Below, piece by piece: positions 40,201 to 48,837 of a stretch of 64,000 nt of DNA (the first letter of the stretch is position 1; every line of letters starts with the position of its first letter). The notes beneath the pieces were generated by a model that had not been told where the DNA came from, searched no databases, and saw only the letters and a program-made list of their open reading frames with translations. The position numbers and the translations under genes are program-made. The stretch covers positions 1 through 64,000 of the forward strand of contig JAKITD010000003.1 of assembly GCA_021648265.1 (NCBI GenBank), given 5' to 3'. This DNA comes from Flavobacteriaceae bacterium (GTDB lineage: Bacteria > Bacteroidota > Bacteroidia > Flavobacteriales > Flavobacteriaceae).

Positions 40201-41106
40201 ACTCATGAGTTAACTACAAATACAATTGGTAGCGGTTCTGTTTCGCCAAGCGGAACAACAACTCATAATGAAAATGATATTGTTGCTGTAGTGGCAACTC
40301 CTGCAACAGGCTATCAATTTGATAGTTGGACTGGAGATAGCACAAGTACAAACCCTAGCATTAACATTACAATGAATTCAGATAAAGTGATTACGGCAAA
40401 TTTTAGTCAAATACAACACAGTCTAACAGTAAATGTAATAGGAAACGGAAGCGTAACACCAAACAGCGGAACATACAATTACGGAACTGTATTAAGTTTA
40501 GTTCCAACAGCAGATACAGGTTGGCAGTTTGACGGTTGGAGTGGCGATGCCTCTGGAACTGCAAATCCGCTTTCAGTAATAATGGATTCAGACAAAGTAA
40601 TTACAGCAACTTTTAGTCAGATAGAATACGAATTAACTATTATGGCAGTAAACGGAACAGCGATACCAGATATCGGAGTTTTAATTGGAGGTGTTTATAC
40701 TTATAATGCAGGAACAACAGTAGAAATTACAGCAACTCCTGCAAGCGGTTACAATTTTATTTCTTTTGAAATAACAGATTCTAACGGTACAACTACAGAT
40801 GCAACAAATCCGTTATCTATTACAATGAATGATCATATAACTGTTGAAGCAATATTTAATTTACTTGGTTTGGAAGATGCTTTGTTCTCAAGCCTAAGTA
40901 TTTACCCAAATCCAACACAAAACATTCTAAATATTAGAACAGATACAGCTTTTGAAAAAGTAGAAATTTACAACCTACTTGGAGTGAAGTTAATTGAAAA
41001 CAATTCAAAAACATTAGATGTATCAAAGCTTCCAAGTGGAGTATATCTAATAAAAATAACTAACGAAGAAGGAAGTTATATAACCAAAAGGTTTGTAAAA
41101 GAATAG
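37231..41106 (+). CDS. Large surface protein: LamG-like domain, Fn3-like and parallel beta-helix regions, InlB B-repeat-type modules, T9SS type A sorting domain
   Basis: LamG-like N-terminus (GTVSFWIKTTTN...WHHVAITMNN), repeated GNGSVSPSGTTTYTAGTVVEITATPDTGWVFSHWLGDASG modules, C-terminal IYPNPTQNILNIRTDTAFEKVEIYNLLGVKLIE. Confidence 0.92.
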   Translation: MKTKLFLALLFISSIAFAQFPTNGLIGEYSFTAGSLADGANGNNFTQTGTALTTLDDRFASANDAINLGGDYLTRTNIDYPNSGEYRDIGTVSFWIKTTTNSSDTKVIIDDTDRSNITDTQWAGYHVYLKDGKVGVAVMVRYNVLGYRGFGVLSPQIISDGNWHHVAITMNNRAHFSGSVTIVSAGVALYVDGVAAGNTGVSNASTGFIQLTQTNDSPGNVTIGNNRGNNFPTINRYEDTIDDLLFYGRSLSPTEIASIANYNFCFAIDTSTITISNATTTSFDVSWQENGDFELAYVLSGQPLASATVIPVNGYTSGNLENISGLTEGTFYDIYIREVCTATLYSAWSNALPARTLGKIFVKADATGANNGNSWADAYTDLQDALAISEYNQEIWVAEGIYKPHTSDRSIYFEITKNGTKIYGGFDGTETQLSQRDFRVNETILSGDLLGNDNTNVVLNEATRSDNTAKIIHVNAHNFTLDGVTISDAEGFIAGNAFYESGAALTKQLLKNNLTIENCIIKNNTAYKAGAAILAVYGTSGFLKVTNTVFSNNLAGYGTAFYSYTVGATTLDVDITNCLFNDNVATDIGSSLGFAGSAGWFRAHSAGSTVTASFVNNTYTNNKDDGTGGGLNNFTRATLGISRTSGNMIANVDNCIFYNNEASGTATARSITGILATLPNNITVTNSIDENNFAAIPAGNTTNTSNVNPLFTNSLNDFTLQTGSPAIDTGDNSKVPASLLTDLLGNARIFNTTVDMGVYEFGSPVYTTYSLTTSVSGNGSVSPSGTTTYTAGTVVEITATPDTGWVFSHWLGDASGSTNPVNVTINANSLVEAVFVEERTLTTNTVGNGSVSPNGTTIYNDGTLATITATPDTGWQFDSWTGDAVGSLNPISITMDADKTVTANFSQIQYELTIIENNGTVTPDSGTLTGGVYVYNAGTVVEITATPASGYSFVSFDITDSSGTTTDVTNPLSIIMNDHMVIEATFSLIPTHELTTNTIGSGSVSPSGTTTHNENDIVAVVATPATGYQFDSWTGDSTSTNPSINITMNSDKVITANFSQIQHSLTVNVIGNGSVTPNSGTYNYGTVLSLVPTADTGWQFDGWSGDASGTANPLSVIMDSDKVITATFSQIEYELTIMAVNGTAIPDIGVLIGGVYTYNAGTTVEITATPASGYNFISFEITDSNGTTTDATNPLSITMNDHITVEAIFNLLGLEDALFSSLSIYPNPTQNILNIRTDTAFEKVEIYNLLGVKLIENNSKTLDVSKLPSGVYLIKITNEEGSYITKRFVKE
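39529..40860 (+). repeat. Tandem degenerate repeats coding for B-repeat-like modules
   Basis: Recurring GNGSVxPxxGTxxYxxGTxVxxxATPxxGxxFxxW and ITxxxxxGTTTDxTNPLSIxMNDH units. Confidence 0.85.
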
Positions 41107-41166
41107 ATAGTTGTTTTGATTGATAAAAAAGGAAGTTGATTTTTTTAGCTTCCTTTTTTTGTACTC

Positions 41167-41231
41167 TCAGAAGTCGAAAAAGCGGTTTCAGAAACTCACC
41201 TACATTTTATCTTCTACTTAAAATATATTTG
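41167..41231 (+). promoter_or_regulatory. Predicted LytTR operator 3 plus TATATTTG promoter box
   Basis: TCAGAAGT (41167) and TCAGAAAC (41188), 21 bp apart; TTTG at 41228, 40 bp from the second half-site. Confidence 0.7.
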
Positions 41232-41255
41232 TCCTATAACTTAAAAACAAAAAAA

Positions 41256-41576
41256 ATGAAAATTATTTATGCAGCAATATGTGTGTTATTTCTTTCTGCT
41301 TTTACTTCCGTAGAGCAAGAAAATTTAGCAACAACCAATGATGAAATTACAGAAACCGTAGTTTCTAGTTTTACATTAATAAACGACACCAAAGAAAAAG
41401 TAAGCATTTACACCGGAAGCGGATTTGTTACTTTAAACAAAGGATCTAAAACTAAAATAAATTGCAAAGTCGGCAAAGAAGTACGTTGGGCAAAAAGCGG
41501 GATGAAGAAAGGTGTAATCTTTAAAATAAAGAGCGATATGTGTGGTAAAACCTTGAAACTATCAAAATTAATGTAA
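41256..41576 (+). CDS. Small secreted hypothetical protein
   Basis: Signal peptide MKIIYAAICVLFLSAFTSVE; basic C-terminus. Start at 41256 follows the predicted promoter; the longer ORF from 41136 is rejected. Confidence 0.75.
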   Translation: MKIIYAAICVLFLSAFTSVEQENLATTNDEITETVVSSFTLINDTKEKVSIYTGSGFVTLNKGSKTKINCKVGKEVRWAKSGMKKGVIFKIKSDMCGKTLKLSKLM

Positions 41577-41608
41577 ATAACTAACCAAATTATTTTTTAC
41601 ATTTTACC

Positions 41609-41640
41609 AACCCGAACAATCTTATTTGTTCGGGTTTTTC
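41609..41640 (+). terminator. Rho-independent terminator-like hairpin
   Basis: AACCCGAACAA-TCTTAT-TTGTTCGGGTT followed by T-tract. Confidence 0.85.
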
Positions 41641-41816
41641 TTTTTTTAATAACAAATCTATTTGCTAATGAGGCGAGAGAGTCGCAATCTCATAAGGTCA
41701 GTTCAGCCATGCCTTATTTCTGATAGCTAGTTGTTTAGAAAATACTTCCTCTAAAGCTTCAGGAGCGAATTCTTCGTGAAGGCAATATATTTTAAAACTA
41801 AGCTCAACATTTACTT

Positions 41817-41882
41817 TCAGAAGTTAAAAATCGCTTTTCAGAAACTCACTACTTAATAGTCACACTCTTAGAATCATATTTG
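41817..41882 (+). promoter_or_regulatory. Predicted LytTR operator 4 plus -7 region, upstream of the Gly-rich secreted protein gene
   Basis: TCAGAAGT (41817) and TCAGAAAC (41838), 21 bp apart; CATATTTG with TTTG at 41879, 41 bp from the second half-site. Confidence 0.7.
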
Positions 41883-41910
41883 CCTCATAATTAACCATTG
41901 ACAACAACAA

Positions 41911-43266
41911 ATGAAAAATAGTATTAATTATTTAATTCTAAGTATCTGTTTTGGAGTTTTTACTTCAAACGCACAAGAAAGTCAAAATACCATTCTCAAA
42001 AAATTTGAATCAGGAAACTATGCAGTTTATAAGTTAAACGACAAAAAGAAATTTGAAAAGATTAAAAAAACTTGGCCAGTTGAAATCACTAAACAAGGCG
42101 ACAATGTTTCAAAAGTTTTAGTAAAAAGAGCTGGAATATTAGATGAGATTTTTGAAGCGGACGTTCCAGGGTTTCCAGCATATTTTGCTTTTAAAAACTT
42201 TAGATTATCATTTATAAATGACTATGGAGTGTATTATGAATGGAACGGAAAACAACAAGCTACTACAAAGTATATTCTAGTAAAACCAGGAGGTAGTTTT
42301 AACGGTAATCCTGAAACTATTAATAAAAGTATTGCGGCTTATGCCACAGCTACATTCAAAAAACAAACAGGTGCTCGCGCTAATGTAAAAGAAGCTAAGG
42401 CAGAAATGGCAGAAGCAGATCGTAAAATCAACTCTATTGAAGGAAAAGATGTATCAAAAATTGAAATTCAATTAGTATCAAAACCAAGTAAAGTTGCTCA
42501 TTTTAGTGAAGCAATAAAATACGGTGTAATAGTAACTTTAAAAGATGGGTCACAGCTTAAAACACCAAATTTGGGAGGGAAAATTCCTTGGGAAGATTTT
42601 ACACTTTCAAACAAAGGCTGTAGCAATACCATAGACGAAGTTCGGGTAGAGGAAAATGCTAGCAAAATACCAAATGATGAGATTGTAATACGAGTTGCTT
42701 CAAAATACAATGCTTCACTTAAAGATTCAAAAAGTATTAACACTACTTATGATATTTCAGTACAAGTAAACCGTAACGGATTTTATGGAGCAGATAGAGC
42801 TAAGGCTACCAATACAGCAACTTTTGGAGGAAGTCAGCGTGGAGGGAATGGACATAAATTAACTATAAAAGTAAAAACGGTAAAACATAAGCAAACAGGT
42901 ATTTCAATAAATAAAATTGAAATATATGACGAAACAAAAGGAGAGTTAATCGCTCAATACAAACTAACTCCTTCCACAGAACTTATTATTAACAGCAATG
43001 GAGGTAAGGGTCAATGGGGAAGTGATGGTAGTTCTAATAGTTTTCCGAATGGAGATAACGGAGGAAACGGAGGAAACGGAGGCGATATTACCATAATAAA
43101 AGACCCTTCGGTTACAAAATTAAATATTACGGTAAACAACAAAGGAGGTAAAGGCGGAAGAGGTGGAAGAAAACATAATCTAAACGGTACAACAGGAAAT
43201 GTTGGAAATACGGGAAGCAACGGAAATACAAATACACAAACCAAAAGTATATCACTAAAATTTTAA
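41911..43266 (+). CDS. Secreted hypothetical protein with Gly/Asn-rich collagen-like C-terminal tract
   Basis: Signal peptide; C-terminal NGGKGQWGSDGSSNSFPNGDNGGNGGNGGDITI...NNKGGKGGRGGRKHNLNGTTGNVGNTGSNGNTN. Confidence 0.8.
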   Translation: MKNSINYLILSICFGVFTSNAQESQNTILKKFESGNYAVYKLNDKKKFEKIKKTWPVEITKQGDNVSKVLVKRAGILDEIFEADVPGFPAYFAFKNFRLSFINDYGVYYEWNGKQQATTKYILVKPGGSFNGNPETINKSIAAYATATFKKQTGARANVKEAKAEMAEADRKINSIEGKDVSKIEIQLVSKPSKVAHFSEAIKYGVIVTLKDGSQLKTPNLGGKIPWEDFTLSNKGCSNTIDEVRVEENASKIPNDEIVIRVASKYNASLKDSKSINTTYDISVQVNRNGFYGADRAKATNTATFGGSQRGGNGHKLTIKVKTVKHKQTGISINKIEIYDETKGELIAQYKLTPSTELIINSNGGKGQWGSDGSSNSFPNGDNGGNGGNGGDITIIKDPSVTKLNITVNNKGGKGGRGGRKHNLNGTTGNVGNTGSNGNTNTQTKSISLKF

Positions 43267-43302
43267 CATAAACATAACTATCAATAATTAAATTTAACAA
43301 AA

Positions 43303-44532
43303 ATGAAAAAACAAACAGTAATTACAGCAATCTTAAGCTTATTCTTAATCATAGGAATAAGTAACAATGCCAATTCTCAAATAGGAAAAAAAGCTCTCGG
43401 ACAGGGTAAAAAGGCTTTGAGTATGGGTAAAAAAGGAAAAAGTAAATCAGGAAAATCGAAAAGTGGAAAAGGTGGAAGCTTTACAGAATTTAATAGTGAA
43501 ACAGACGAAATGGGAATCACAGGAGAATATTTTGGATTAAAAGATCCAGGTGCTGTAGGGTTGAGATTTGTAAAAGAAAGTGAAGGAAAAATTGTAAACC
43601 AACTTCATTATTTTGAGAAAAAAGGAGAACCTACTATGAAGTTAGCTTTAAAAGAAAGCTATTATACAAAACATCAAGTAAAAATGTTTTTTAAATGGAA
43701 CTCGGCAAGTGCATCAGGCTATGTTGAAATGATGGAAGTAGCACCAGGAGTATTTGCAATTATTAAAGGAGACAGAACTGTTAATAGTAATGATAAGCCA
43801 ATTGCTCTAGATGCAACAAGAACCGTTATTGAAGTAGGGGCAAAAAATAAAGCAGATTTTGATACTTGGGATATTGAAACAGCTCAAGCAAAAGTAGATA
43901 TGCTTATAGCAACTTTAAATGCTGCAAATTCTGAAAAAATTAAAAAGAAATTAATGCGTTTTGAAGCCTATAAAAACTACAAAGGGAAAATTGCATTTGC
44001 AAAAGGAACCAATTATTTAAAAACCCAAAAACTTGATCAAGCAGACCATAAAGTAGCTAACTTTATTACAAAAAGAGAATTGGGAGAAACCGTTGCTTTC
44101 AAACCATTTTTTGAGCAAACATTAGCAGCTTCACATCCTGGAGCTTGGTTTAATATTACCTATGAAATGGCTGGCGTAACAACCGATAGAGAAGCACTTA
44201 GAAAATCAAGTACAAAATTCTCAAAAAACATTCCTCAGATAGACAAAGACCAAGATAAATACTTCTTTTTCTATCCTAAAGTAACTATTAATACCCATAA
44301 TAATATTGCAGATTACGCTTTCTTAGAGTTGTTAAGATTAACTCAAGACAATTTACAAGCAGGAAAAACATACGACTTAAAAGTTACGGTTTGGGCTTAT
44401 AAAGATGGAGCAAATATAGATCCTGTTGCAACAGGAACCATACAATTAGAATATGGTACTAGAACAGAAAAATTATTATTCGATCCTATTAAAGGATGGG
44501 TAACAGTATTAGAAGACTATTTGGACGAATAA
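43303..44532 (+). CDS. Secreted hypothetical protein, apparent operon partner of the preceding gene
   Basis: Signal peptide; Lys/Gly/Ser-rich segment GKKGKSKSGKSKSGKGG; 36-nt gap to the upstream gene. Confidence 0.8.
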   Translation: MKKQTVITAILSLFLIIGISNNANSQIGKKALGQGKKALSMGKKGKSKSGKSKSGKGGSFTEFNSETDEMGITGEYFGLKDPGAVGLRFVKESEGKIVNQLHYFEKKGEPTMKLALKESYYTKHQVKMFFKWNSASASGYVEMMEVAPGVFAIIKGDRTVNSNDKPIALDATRTVIEVGAKNKADFDTWDIETAQAKVDMLIATLNAANSEKIKKKLMRFEAYKNYKGKIAFAKGTNYLKTQKLDQADHKVANFITKRELGETVAFKPFFEQTLAASHPGAWFNITYEMAGVTTDREALRKSSTKFSKNIPQIDKDQDKYFFFYPKVTINTHNNIADYAFLELLRLTQDNLQAGKTYDLKVTVWAYKDGANIDPVATGTIQLEYGTRTEKLLFDPIKGWVTVLEDYLDE

Positions 44533-44555
44533 TGTTTAATGTTGTTCAATAATTG

Positions 44556-44587
44556 AAAGCCGAGGTGAATTTTAGCTCGGCTTTTTT
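44556..44587 (+). terminator. Rho-independent terminator
   Basis: AAAGCCGAG/CTCGGCTTTTTT stem-loop. Confidence 0.85.
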
Positions 44588-44668
44588 ATTAAAAAACTAA
44601 CAATATCGAAACGAGTACAACATAAGATGTTGATGGTTGGCTACATAGGGATACCTTGTAGCCTCTTT

Positions 44669-44713
44669 AAACTGCCTTAATCTTAATTTATTTAAGAAGG
44701 GGCAGTTTTTTAT
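44669..44713 (+). terminator. Second terminator-like hairpin between convergent genes, overlapping the 3' end of the MATE CDS
   Basis: AAACTGCC ... GGCAGTTTTTTATTTT. Confidence 0.6.
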
Positions 44714-46041
44714 TTTGCTAAAGGAATGTATTTTATTTTGAATTTTATAGCCAATGCTACCGCTCTAAAAGCTATCCAAACTACTAAAGCAATCCAAATT
44801 CCTTTTAGTTTTAAATCGTAATAGTTACAAATTAATAAAGTAGGAATAAAGCCTAAAAAAGTGGAAGCGATAAGTATGTTTCGTAAGTATTTCATTTCAC
44901 CCAAACCTTTAAAAATAGCATCTAAAGTAAAGCCTAAAGCGTTAAAGGGCTGTGAGATTAAAACGATAAAGAATACTCCGTAAAAAGTAGAAAGTACCAA
45001 AGTGTCTTTTGTAAATAAAAGTCCGAGTTGGTCATAAAATAAAAGACCAGAAACCACTAAAAGTAAACTTACCACGAGGTTGTAAATATTAACTCGCTTG
45101 GTTAAAACCCAAAGTTTTTTATATTTTTTAGCTCCGAGTAATCTTCCGCCCAAAATATTTCCTGCTGCACCATATCCATCAATAAAAAAGGCTGAAAATA
45201 ACCAGAGATTTATAGCAATGGTATGTGCTGCGATGTATTCCTTCCCAAGTGAGGTTGCTTCTCGTATTGCCATTAACAAGGCGATGTTTAAGGCAACTGA
45301 CCTTACAAACAAGTTTAAACTCATATTGATTAATCGCTTAATTTCAGGGTGAATTTTTCGTTTTAGTTTTAAGGATACTTCCGTTTTTGTAAGTAAGAAT
45401 ACTAAGGCTAAAATCGCCATGACTAATTGTGCAAATAAACTTGCCCAAGCGGCACCTTTTACGCCCATGGGTTCTACAACACCTTCCATTCCGTAAACCA
45501 ATAAAAAATCCAATCCAATATTTAAAACAGCACCTAATGTTGCGATAATCATTGGCCAAAAAGTATTTTGGAGTCCTCTAAAAATTCCGAAAATAGCAAA
45601 GGTAAAAAGCGTTAGCGGAAAGCCCCAAACTCGTATATAATAGTAGTCTTTACTAAATTCTAAAATCTTTCCTTCGGCTCGTAGAAAAACTAAAATTTCT
45701 TCCACAAAAAAGTAGGTTGCCAATAATAAAAATAAGCTTAACAATACATTAAACAAAATTGCTTGTGCTGGAAAACTTTTTAAATCTTCAATTTTTCCTG
45801 CACCTAAATTTTGCGAAACAATGGCAGAAATAGCAGATCGGGTTTGTGCTAAAATCCAAATAATGGTCGATAAAAAAGTGCCTACAATTCCTACAGCAGC
45901 TAAAGATTCTGTTCCATATTCTGCAATGTTTCCTACTACGGCAGCATCTGTTAAGGAAAGTACAGGTTCGGCAATACCAGCAACGATAGCGGGTAAGGCT
46001 AATTGTTGAATTCGTTTAAAAGAAATGTCTATTTTTTGCAT
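44710..46041 (-). CDS. MATE-family efflux transporter
   Basis: About 12 TM segments; AIVAGIAEPVLSLTDAAVVGNIAEYGTESLAAVG, QTRSAISAIVSQNLGAGK. Confidence 0.93.
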   Translation of the reverse strand: MQKIDISFKRIQQLALPAIVAGIAEPVLSLTDAAVVGNIAEYGTESLAAVGIVGTFLSTIIWILAQTRSAISAIVSQNLGAGKIEDLKSFPAQAILFNVLLSLFLLLATYFFVEEILVFLRAEGKILEFSKDYYYIRVWGFPLTLFTFAIFGIFRGLQNTFWPMIIATLGAVLNIGLDFLLVYGMEGVVEPMGVKGAAWASLFAQLVMAILALVFLLTKTEVSLKLKRKIHPEIKRLINMSLNLFVRSVALNIALLMAIREATSLGKEYIAAHTIAINLWLFSAFFIDGYGAAGNILGGRLLGAKKYKKLWVLTKRVNIYNLVVSLLLVVSGLLFYDQLGLLFTKDTLVLSTFYGVFFIVLISQPFNALGFTLDAIFKGLGEMKYLRNILIASTFLGFIPTLLICNYYDLKLKGIWIALVVWIAFRAVALAIKFKIKYIPLAK

Positions 46042-46535
46042 AATCGTTCGTAGCAATAAAATGGAAATTCACTTTGTTTAGGAAAGTAAATTTCATTCAT
46101 TTTTTTATAGCCACGAAGTTCGTAAAATTTTTGGTTTCTAGGGTTCTTACTAAAGGTGTCTAATCTTATAGAACTATAATTATTCTTGATGGCAAAAGCT
46201 TCAGAAAAATCCATTAATTTTTGTGCAAATCCTTTTTCTTGAAAATTTGGATGAATTGCCAAACGATGAATGTATAAGTTGTTTATGTTAGGCGTGAGCC
46301 ATTTAATAGGAAGGTATTCTTCGTCCATTTTTGGAGTAAGAACGATGCAACCAATAATTTTCTCTTCGGAAGTAATCACGTATAATTCATTTCTTTTTAC
46401 ATCATTTTCAAAAGCAGCACCTGAAGGGTAGTGTTTATTCCACTGAAAAATATTTCGAGTTATCATATCTTCAGCACAAGCTTTGGTAATTGCTAATAAT
46501 TGAAGTATTTCTGTTTTTATTGCTAAACGTATCAT
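46029..46535 (-). CDS. GNAT-family N-acetyltransferase
   Basis: LYIHRLAIHPNFQEKGFAQKLMDFSE acetyl-CoA motif. Confidence 0.92.
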   Translation of the reverse strand: MIRLAIKTEILQLLAITKACAEDMITRNIFQWNKHYPSGAAFENDVKRNELYVITSEEKIIGCIVLTPKMDEEYLPIKWLTPNINNLYIHRLAIHPNFQEKGFAQKLMDFSEAFAIKNNYSSIRLDTFSKNPRNQKFYELRGYKKMNEIYFPKQSEFPFYCYERLCKK

Positions 46536-46578
46536 TTATTCGGTGTATTTTTGAACGAAATTATTAAATTCGAAATTA

Positions 46579-47319
46579 ATGAAAAATATTCTTGTACCAG
46601 TAGGATCTACTAAAAGTGGAATAAATAATTTAAAATATGCTTTAAATTTTGCCTCAATGAATGGCGGGAAAGTTTTTTTAATGAGTGTTTACAAAGATTC
46701 TATGAAAATTGAAGACATAGCTAAGGTAAATGAATTTTGGGAAAACGAAAAAGAACAACAATTAAAAGATGTCATTAAAGCGGTAAATACTAAAGGTGTT
46801 GAAATAGCAAAACAAGCAATTAAAGGTGACCCTTTTGATGAAATTTTAAAAATTTATAAAAAAGAAAATATTGACTTAGTAATACTTTCTCCTCAGAGTG
46901 TTGAAATTGATGATAGAATATATTTAGGTGAAATAACTGGAAAAATTGTTAAGCAAACAGAAATTCCATTATTAATAGTTCCAGATAACTTTCTTTTCAG
47001 AAAATTTGAAAGCATTTTATTAGCATTTAAAACAGGAAGTTTTACTAAGGAAAACATGTTAGATCCATTAAAGTATATGAAGGATGTTTTTAACTCAGAA
47101 ATTAATTTGTTACAAGTAATTACTCCAGAAACTACGGAAGAACATTTGGTGATAGATGAGGAATTATTAGCTTTAAAAACCTCTTTAAAAACTACAAAAA
47201 ATGCTACTACTTTTCAGGGAGTTTTAGAGCATTTTCAATCTACTAAACCAGATATGCTTTGTGTAATTAGAAGAAAAAGAGGTTTCTTTAAAAAGCTTTG
47301 GGAAAAAAATAGTGAATGA
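46579..47319 (+). CDS. Universal stress protein (UspA family)
   Basis: MKNILVPVGSTKSGINNLKYALNFA; IDLVILSPQ...GEITGKIVKQTEIPLLIVPDN. Confidence 0.85.
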   Translation: MKNILVPVGSTKSGINNLKYALNFASMNGGKVFLMSVYKDSMKIEDIAKVNEFWENEKEQQLKDVIKAVNTKGVEIAKQAIKGDPFDEILKIYKKENIDLVILSPQSVEIDDRIYLGEITGKIVKQTEIPLLIVPDNFLFRKFESILLAFKTGSFTKENMLDPLKYMKDVFNSEINLLQVITPETTEEHLVIDEELLALKTSLKTTKNATTFQGVLEHFQSTKPDMLCVIRRKRGFFKKLWEKNSE

Positions 47320-47398
47320 AACGTGATTTTCATACGAGTATTCCTTTGTTGATTTTAAGTGGTAAATTATAAAATCGACTATATTTGTTCTTAATTAA

Positions 47399-47474
<76 letters not shown>

Positions 47475-47477
47475 CAG

Positions 47478-47508
47478 AATCCCTGCTTTTGCAGGGATTT
47501 TCTTTTTT
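47478..47508 (+). terminator. Terminator of the tRNA-Ala transcript
   Basis: AATCCCTGC-TTTT-GCAGGGATTTTCTTTTTT. Confidence 0.85.
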
Positions 47509-47520
47509 ATAAAAATAGGA

Positions 47521-47597
47521 TAAGTCATTGGTTCGTTCCGATAGCTATCGGAACCAATATTCTCCACCAAACCCCTGCGAAAGCGGGGTTTTTTTTA
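47521..47597 (+). pseudogene. Decayed duplicate of the tRNA-Ala 3' end plus terminator
   Basis: AAGTCATTGGTTCG-TTCCGAT...ATATTCTCCACC then CCCCTGCGAAAGCGGGGTTTTTTTT parallels AGGTCATCGGTTCGACTCCGATATTCTCCACAG plus terminator, interrupted by AGCTATCGGAACCA. Confidence 0.6.
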
Positions 47598-47754
47598 TTT
47601 ACTTGCATGTGTTTTTTGTTGAAATCTATTCGGAAAGAACACAAACAATAACCTCTATCAATCCCATTATTAAAAATTATTATAAATAAATAGTGCTAAA
47701 TTCATTTATATAAATATATTTACGCAATATTACTATCAAATAAAAATATTACGT

Positions 47755-47976
47755 ATGAAGATTATAGATGAAGCTTTAGAGTTTGAAACCAGAAAACTAT
47801 CTTTTCAGACCACAAGTGATCGAATTATTGCTTCTAGAAAGGTGAAGTCGCTTATTTTGGGTATAAACGAAATCTATAAAGAGAATCAAGATCCAGAATT
47901 AATGGATTTAATGAAACGTCTAACTGTTATTAAAAAGAAAATTGAAGTTAGATTAAAAGGTCGTTCTCAAAGTTAA
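47755..47976 (+). CDS. Small conserved hypothetical protein
   Basis: 73-aa helical, charged ORF with its own upstream region. Confidence 0.65.
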   Translation: MKIIDEALEFETRKLSFQTTSDRIIASRKVKSLILGINEIYKENQDPELMDLMKRLTVIKKKIEVRLKGRSQS

Positions 47977-47981
47977 TTGTC

Positions 47982-48836
47982 CTATTTATTTGTTTCTTTT
48001 AAAAAGGAAATAGATTTTTCTACTACTTTTTGTAAATCATTTGGAAGCCTTTTCGCTTCCCAAGGATGTTTTGTTCCGAAAGAATGATCTCCATTTTTAA
48101 TAAGTAATAATTTACTATTGGGATTCCATTTATGAAGCTGTCTCCCTTCTGCTTCCAATACTGTAGGATCATTACTTCCTTGAACAATTAAGATAGGGCT
48201 TTTTATATTTTTAATTGCTCGTTTAATTGTGAATCGTTCTTCATTGAATTCAAAATCTTTATAAAACTGAAACTTATGAGGCATTTGTTGTTTGGTTCTT
48301 GAATTCTCAACATAAGTGATTCCTGTTTTTTCCCAATCTTTAAAGTGTTCCGAATTAATTAAAAACCGTTCTTTATAATCACTTACTCCAGCCCAAGTAA
48401 TTACGTTTTTTACTTTTAAATTTTCTGAAGCTTTTATAAGTATTATTCCACCACCTCGACTATGAGCAATAAGAGTAATATTGCTTGAATCGATTTCGGA
48501 TTTAAAGAAACCTGAAGAGGAAACCCTATTTATAATATCTTCTAAATCGTCCAACTCTTTACTGAAATTATTTTCTGAAAAGGCTTCCAAATCTGGAAAA
48601 TCAATTGGATCATCAACAGTTCCTCCATTATGTGAAAAATTAAATTTTAAAAATAAAAAACCATCCGAAGCAAATTTTTCGGCAACCAAATTCCAAGCAC
48701 CCCAATCTTTATATCCCTTATAACCGTGGCAGAATATCACGACTGGTTTTGGTGAATTTGTTTCTTTATAACACACATCGTACACGATGGTCTTTTTGTT
48801 TTTTCTTGCTAATTGTAGGTTTTTTTTTGTGATCAT
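47982..48836 (-). CDS. Alpha/beta hydrolase
   Basis: VIFCHGYKGYKDWGAWN, LIAHSRGGG nucleophile elbow, NGDHSFG. Confidence 0.92.
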   Translation of the reverse strand: MITKKNLQLARKNKKTIVYDVCYKETNSPKPVVIFCHGYKGYKDWGAWNLVAEKFASDGFLFLKFNFSHNGGTVDDPIDFPDLEAFSENNFSKELDDLEDIINRVSSSGFFKSEIDSSNITLIAHSRGGGIILIKASENLKVKNVITWAGVSDYKERFLINSEHFKDWEKTGITYVENSRTKQQMPHKFQFYKDFEFNEERFTIKRAIKNIKSPILIVQGSNDPTVLEAEGRQLHKWNPNSKLLLIKNGDHSFGTKHPWEAKRLPNDLQKVVEKSISFLKETNK

Positions 48837-48837
48837 T

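Noticed and set aside
43011-43244. Minus-strand Pro-rich ORF (77 aa)
   Set aside because: Antisense shadow of the Gly-rich tail (GGN codons read backwards give Pro/Phe/Leu).
44590-44630. CGAAACGAGTACAACAT as a fifth leader copy
   Set aside because: Only a short match to the 5' block, no 3' block, and located between convergent genes.
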